This document shows, piece by piece, positions 15,420 through 17,712 of a DNA stretch of 17,712 bases; positions within the stretch are counted from its first letter, which is position 1, and each line of letters opens with the position of its first letter. The stretch spans positions 1 to 17,712 of the forward strand of contig DASPKO010000321.1 of assembly GCA_035628055.1 (NCBI GenBank), in the 5' to 3' direction. The notes beneath the pieces are model-generated. The model had not been told where the DNA came from, ran no database searches, and saw only the letters and a list, made by a program, of their open reading frames with translations. Made by a program: the position numbers and the translations under genes. This DNA is from DASPKO01 sp035628055 (GTDB lineage: Bacteria; Planctomycetota; Phycisphaerae; Phycisphaerales; UBA1924).

Positions 15420-15425
15420 ATGGTA
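15420..15425 (-). promoter_or_regulatory. Candidate -10 element (TACCAT) of the S41 protease gene
   Basis: TACCAT on the minus strand lies 30 bases before the ATG at 15389, giving a short leader that includes the GGAG site. It is identical to the element before ileS. No -35 box stands out. Confidence 0.4.
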
Positions 15426-15492
15426 GTGGGCGGCGGGCCCCGCCCGGGCTGGTCCCGGGCGGCCCGGAGGGGCGACGGCTCCGCGTTTGAGG

Positions 15493-15498
15493 CACAAT
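15493..15498 (+). promoter_or_regulatory. Weak candidate -10 element (CACAAT) of otsA-otsB
   Basis: CACAAT is the most AT-rich hexamer in the gap between the S41 gene and otsA, 49 bases before the chosen otsA start. It overlaps an alternative in-frame ATG at 15497, which argues that this upstream ATG is not used. No -35 box is seen. Confidence 0.25.
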
Positions 15499-15547
15499 GC
15501 CACTGGCGTGCGGCCTCCCGGCTCCCGAGCCTTGGCACACCCCGTTC

Positions 15548-16936
15548 ATGGACCCGAACTTCCCCGGCAAGCTGATCTGCGTCGCGAACCGGTTGCCCAT
15601 CAACCGGGTCGGGGCCGGCGCCCGCGCCCGCTGGGTGACCAGCCCCGGGGGCCTCGTCTCGGCGCTCGAGCCGGTGGTCAAGTCCGGCACCGCGACGTGG
15701 GTGGGATGGACGGGGACCGCCGGGCCGGCGCCGCGCCCGTTCACGCACAACGGGATGCGCGTGCGCCCCGTCGGGCTGAGCCGGGACGAGGTCGAGCGCT
15801 ACTACAACGGCCTGTCCAATCGCACGCTCTGGCCGCTCTTCCACGACGCCATCCGCGCGCCCGAGTTCCGCCAGGACTGGTGGAGGCCGTACGTCGAGGT
15901 GAACCGGCGCTTCGCGCGGCTGGCCGCGGGGGTGGCGGGCCCCGAGGACGTGGTCTGGGTGCACGACTACCACCTCATGCTCGTGCCCATGATGCTGCGC
16001 GAGCTCCGGCCCAGGCTCAAGATCGGGTTCTTCCTGCACATCCCCTTCCCGCCCGAGGAGCTCTTTGCCTGGCTCCCGTGGCGCCGCGAGCTGCTCGAGG
16101 GGTTGCTGGGGGCGGACCTGGTGGGGTTTCAGACCTACGCCAACTCGCAGAACTTCTCGCGCGCGGCCCGGGACTACACCGAGGCCGAGGGGTCCGGCAC
16201 GCAGCTCGAGTTCCGGGGCCGGCGCGTCGAGGTCGGGACCTACCCGATCTCGATCGACTTCGACTGGTTCAACGCGCGCGCCGGGATGGTGCGCACGCAG
16301 CGGCAGGCGCAGGACTACCGGGCGCGGATCGGGGACGAGCGCCGGCTGATCCTGGCAGTGGACCGCCTCGACTACACCAAGGGGATCGACGTGCGCCTGC
16401 GCGCGATCGAGGAGCTCTTCCGCCGGCGGCTGGTGCGGGTGGAGGACTGCGTGTTCATGCAGATCGCCGTGCCCAGCCGGGAGCCGGTGATCGAGTACGC
16501 GGAGATGCGCACGCGCATCGAGCAGCTCGTGGGGCGGATCAACGGCGAGTTCAGCGAGCCGGGGCGGGTGGCGGTCCACTACTTCCGCCGCAGCTTCAGC
16601 CGCGAGGACCTGGCGGCCTACTACCGCGCCGCGGACGTGATGGCGGTGACGCCGCTGCGCGAAGGGATGAACCTGGTGGCGAAGGAATACATCGCGACGC
16701 GCACGGACAACTCGGGGGTCCTCGTGCTCAGCGAGTTCGCCGGGGCGGCGCGCGAGCTCCGCCGGGCCCTGCTGGTCAACCCGCGCGACCTGGAGGGGAT
16801 GGTCCGCACGCTCAATCAGGCCCTGACCATGCCCGCCAAGGACGCGCGGCACCGCATGGCGATCCTCCGCACCGTGGTGCGCCGGCACGACGTGCACGAC
16901 TGGGCGCAGAAGTACTTCGAGGCCCTCCTCCGATGA
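15548..16936 (+). CDS. otsA: Trehalose-6-phosphate synthase
   Basis: The 462-residue glycosyltransferase (GT20 family) joins a nucleotide-activated glucose to glucose-6-phosphate to give trehalose-6-phosphate, in the cytoplasm. Seen: N-terminal V-A-N-R16-L-P; W-V-H-D140-Y-H-L; G-F-F-L-H-I-P-F-P with the acceptor-side loop; V-D-R273-L-D-Y-T-K278-G for phosphate binding; and T-P-L-R-E-G-M-N-L-V-A-K-E, the donor-binding E-x7-E type motif. Length fits OtsA (about 470). The start at 15548 puts the first strand right after a short N-terminus as in relatives. An upstream ATG at 15497 would add 17 residues (Pro-rich, not like the family) and overlaps the possible promoter. Neither start has a clear Shine-Dalgarno. 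The stop overlaps the start of otsB (ATGA). Confidence 0.95.
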   Translation: MDPNFPGKLICVANRLPINRVGAGARARWVTSPGGLVSALEPVVKSGTATWVGWTGTAGPAPRPFTHNGMRVRPVGLSRDEVERYYNGLSNRTLWPLFHDAIRAPEFRQDWWRPYVEVNRRFARLAAGVAGPEDVVWVHDYHLMLVPMMLRELRPRLKIGFFLHIPFPPEELFAWLPWRRELLEGLLGADLVGFQTYANSQNFSRAARDYTEAEGSGTQLEFRGRRVEVGTYPISIDFDWFNARAGMVRTQRQAQDYRARIGDERRLILAVDRLDYTKGIDVRLRAIEELFRRRLVRVEDCVFMQIAVPSREPVIEYAEMRTRIEQLVGRINGEFSEPGRVAVHYFRRSFSREDLAAYYRAADVMAVTPLREGMNLVAKEYIATRTDNSGVLVLSEFAGAARELRRALLVNPRDLEGMVRTLNQALTMPAKDARHRMAILRTVVRRHDVHDWAQKYFEALLR

Positions 16937-17712
16937 GCACGGCGCCGCCCGGCATCGACGCGGCCCTGTGGGACCGGCTCGGGCAGATCGCCCGGGCGCC
17001 GGTGCTGCTGGTCGCCTCCGACTACGACGGCACCCTGGCGCCGATCACCGCCGAGCCGGCCCGCGCGGTGCCGCGCCGCGAGGCCATCGTGGCCCTGCGC
17101 GTGCTCAGCCAGCTCCGCCAGACGCACGTGGCGGTGATCTCCGGGCGCGGGCTCGAGGAGCTGGCCCGCCTGGCCGGGACGCCCGAGAGCGTCCACCTGA
17201 TCGGGAGCCATGGGAGCGAGTTCGACCCGGGCTTTGCCCGGAGCCTCTCGCCCGCCCAGCGCGCGCTGCTGGACCGCCTCGGGGCCGAGCTCTCGGTCAT
17301 CGCGGCCCGGGCGCCGGGCCTGCTGGTCGAGCACAAGCCCGCCGCGGTCGCCTTCCACTACCGCGCCAGCGAGCCCGCGGCCGGCGAGGCCGCGTGCCGC
17401 GAGGTTCTGGCCGGCCCGGCCCATCTCCCGGGCGTGTCGGTGCGGCACGGCAAGATGGTCGTCGAGCTCGCGGTCCTCGAGACCAGCAAGGGCCAGGCGC
17501 TCGAGACCGTCCGGGCGCGCGTGGGCGCCTCCGCGGTCCTCTTCGTGGGTGACGACGCCACCGACGAGGACCTCCTCACCGCCGCCGCTCGAGGTGACCG
17601 TGCTGCGTTCAGCGCGTTCTTCCGGCGGTACGACCGACGCGTCGCGGCGTACTTCTACACGCGGTCGCGATCCGCGGACGCGACCGCCGACCTGACGTCG
17701 GAGACGTTCGCC
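16933..17712 (+). CDS. otsB: Trehalose-6-phosphate phosphatase, abnormally joined to an ECF sigma factor start (open at right edge)
   Basis: From the ATG that overlaps the otsA stop, 260 codons run without a stop to the window edge. Residues 1-212 are a normal HAD-family OtsB: D30-Y-D32-G-T nucleophile motif, S70-G-R, K186 in T-S-K-G, and G-D-D-A-T-D-E (206-212) magnesium site. It would remove phosphate from trehalose-6-phosphate made by OtsA. A real OtsB then continues for about 30-50 residues with D-A-F and a V-G-x-G segment. Here, from about residue 213, the sequence becomes L-L-T-A-A-A-R-G-D-R-A-A-F...R-R-Y...D-L-T-S-E-T-F-A, the start of an ECF sigma factor. The phosphatase domain is therefore cut short. 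See the separate entry for the join. Confidence 0.85.
   Translation, partial: MSTAPPGIDAALWDRLGQIARAPVLLVASDYDGTLAPITAEPARAVPRREAIVALRVLSQLRQTHVAVISGRGLEELARLAGTPESVHLIGSHGSEFDPGFARSLSPAQRALLDRLGAELSVIAARAPGLLVEHKPAAVAFHYRASEPAAGEAACREVLAGPAHLPGVSVRHGKMVVELAVLETSKGQALETVRARVGASAVLFVGDDATDEDLLTAAARGDRAAFSAFFRRYDRRVAAYFYTRSRSADATADLTSETFA
17569..17712 (+). other. ECF sigma-70 region 2 segment in frame with otsB (probable chimera junction)
   Basis: Residues 213-260 of the otsB frame match the N-terminal part of sigma-70 region 2 of extracytoplasmic function sigma factors: L-L-x-A-A-x-x-G-D-R-A-A-F, a Phe-x-Arg-Arg-Tyr helix, R-V-x-A-Y-F, and D-L-T-x-E-T-F-A. The D-L-T-x-E-T-F-A wording is common in actinobacterial members. 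From 17587 onward 7 of 42 codons end in A or T, against 5 of 218 in the OtsB part before it. The gene continues past the window. The start of an independent sigma gene cannot be placed, as no ATG or GTG with a ribosome site is visible at the join. Confidence 0.75.

Noticed and set aside
15497..15547. Upstream in-frame ATG for otsA
   Set aside because: The added 17 residues are Pro-rich and unlike OtsA N-termini, there is no ribosome site, and the ATG overlaps the best -10 candidate.

Overview
The window is very GC-rich (roughly three quarters G+C by eye, with nearly every third codon position G or C) and tightly packed with bacterial genes. It looks like the chromosome of a planctomycete, probably of the class Phycisphaerae. 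This is a family-level impression. It rests on a membrane protein with the Cys-x2-Cys-Gly-Tyr-x-Leu-Arg-Gly-Leu...Cys-Pro-Glu-Cys zinc ribbon common in that phylum, a membrane-anchored PpiD-like protein of planctomycete style, a solitary rpsD, and frequent weak or absent Shine-Dalgarno sites.

Layout: (1) 3-983, the 3' end of a gene for a repeat-built, probably secreted beta-sandwich protein, closed by a strong terminator hairpin. (2) 1095-1866, a promoter, a structured leader and rpsD (ribosomal protein S4, Cys-less form). (3) 2019-5431, a PpiD/SurA-like membrane-anchored chaperone followed by a lipoprotein whose C-terminus carries a JAB/DUF4329-like metal-site pattern. (4) 5460-7633, hutG and hutI, overlapping by ATGA, which give the last two steps of histidine breakdown (imidazolonepropionate to formiminoglutamate to glutamate plus formamide). 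(5) 7720-10812, ileS, whose C-terminal zinc-finger positions have lost three of four cysteines. (6) 10855-12224 on the minus strand, a zinc-ribbon multi-pass membrane protein and a small zincin, overlapping by GTGA. (7) 12319-13533, a MoxR AAA+ ATPase and a one-domain CDGSH iron-sulfur protein. (8) 13530-15389 on the minus strand, a CtpA-type S41 protease whose stop overlaps that of the CDGSH gene. (9) 15548-17712, otsA and otsB for trehalose synthesis, overlapping by ATGA.

The most unusual point is the right edge. The otsB frame runs, without a stop, from the DDxTDE motif of trehalose-6-phosphate phosphatase straight into the N-terminus of an ECF sigma factor, and codon usage changes at the same place. 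This is either an assembly chimera joined inside a short look-alike stretch or a real fusion; I favour the chimera. A second cross-gene pattern is a TAnnnT hexamer ahead of six genes or operons, twice only 6-7 bases before the ATG, which suggests some leaderless mRNAs. I saw no tRNA, rRNA, CRISPR array, insertion sequence or phage gene. The window is mostly housekeeping; no complete new multi-gene system is evident.
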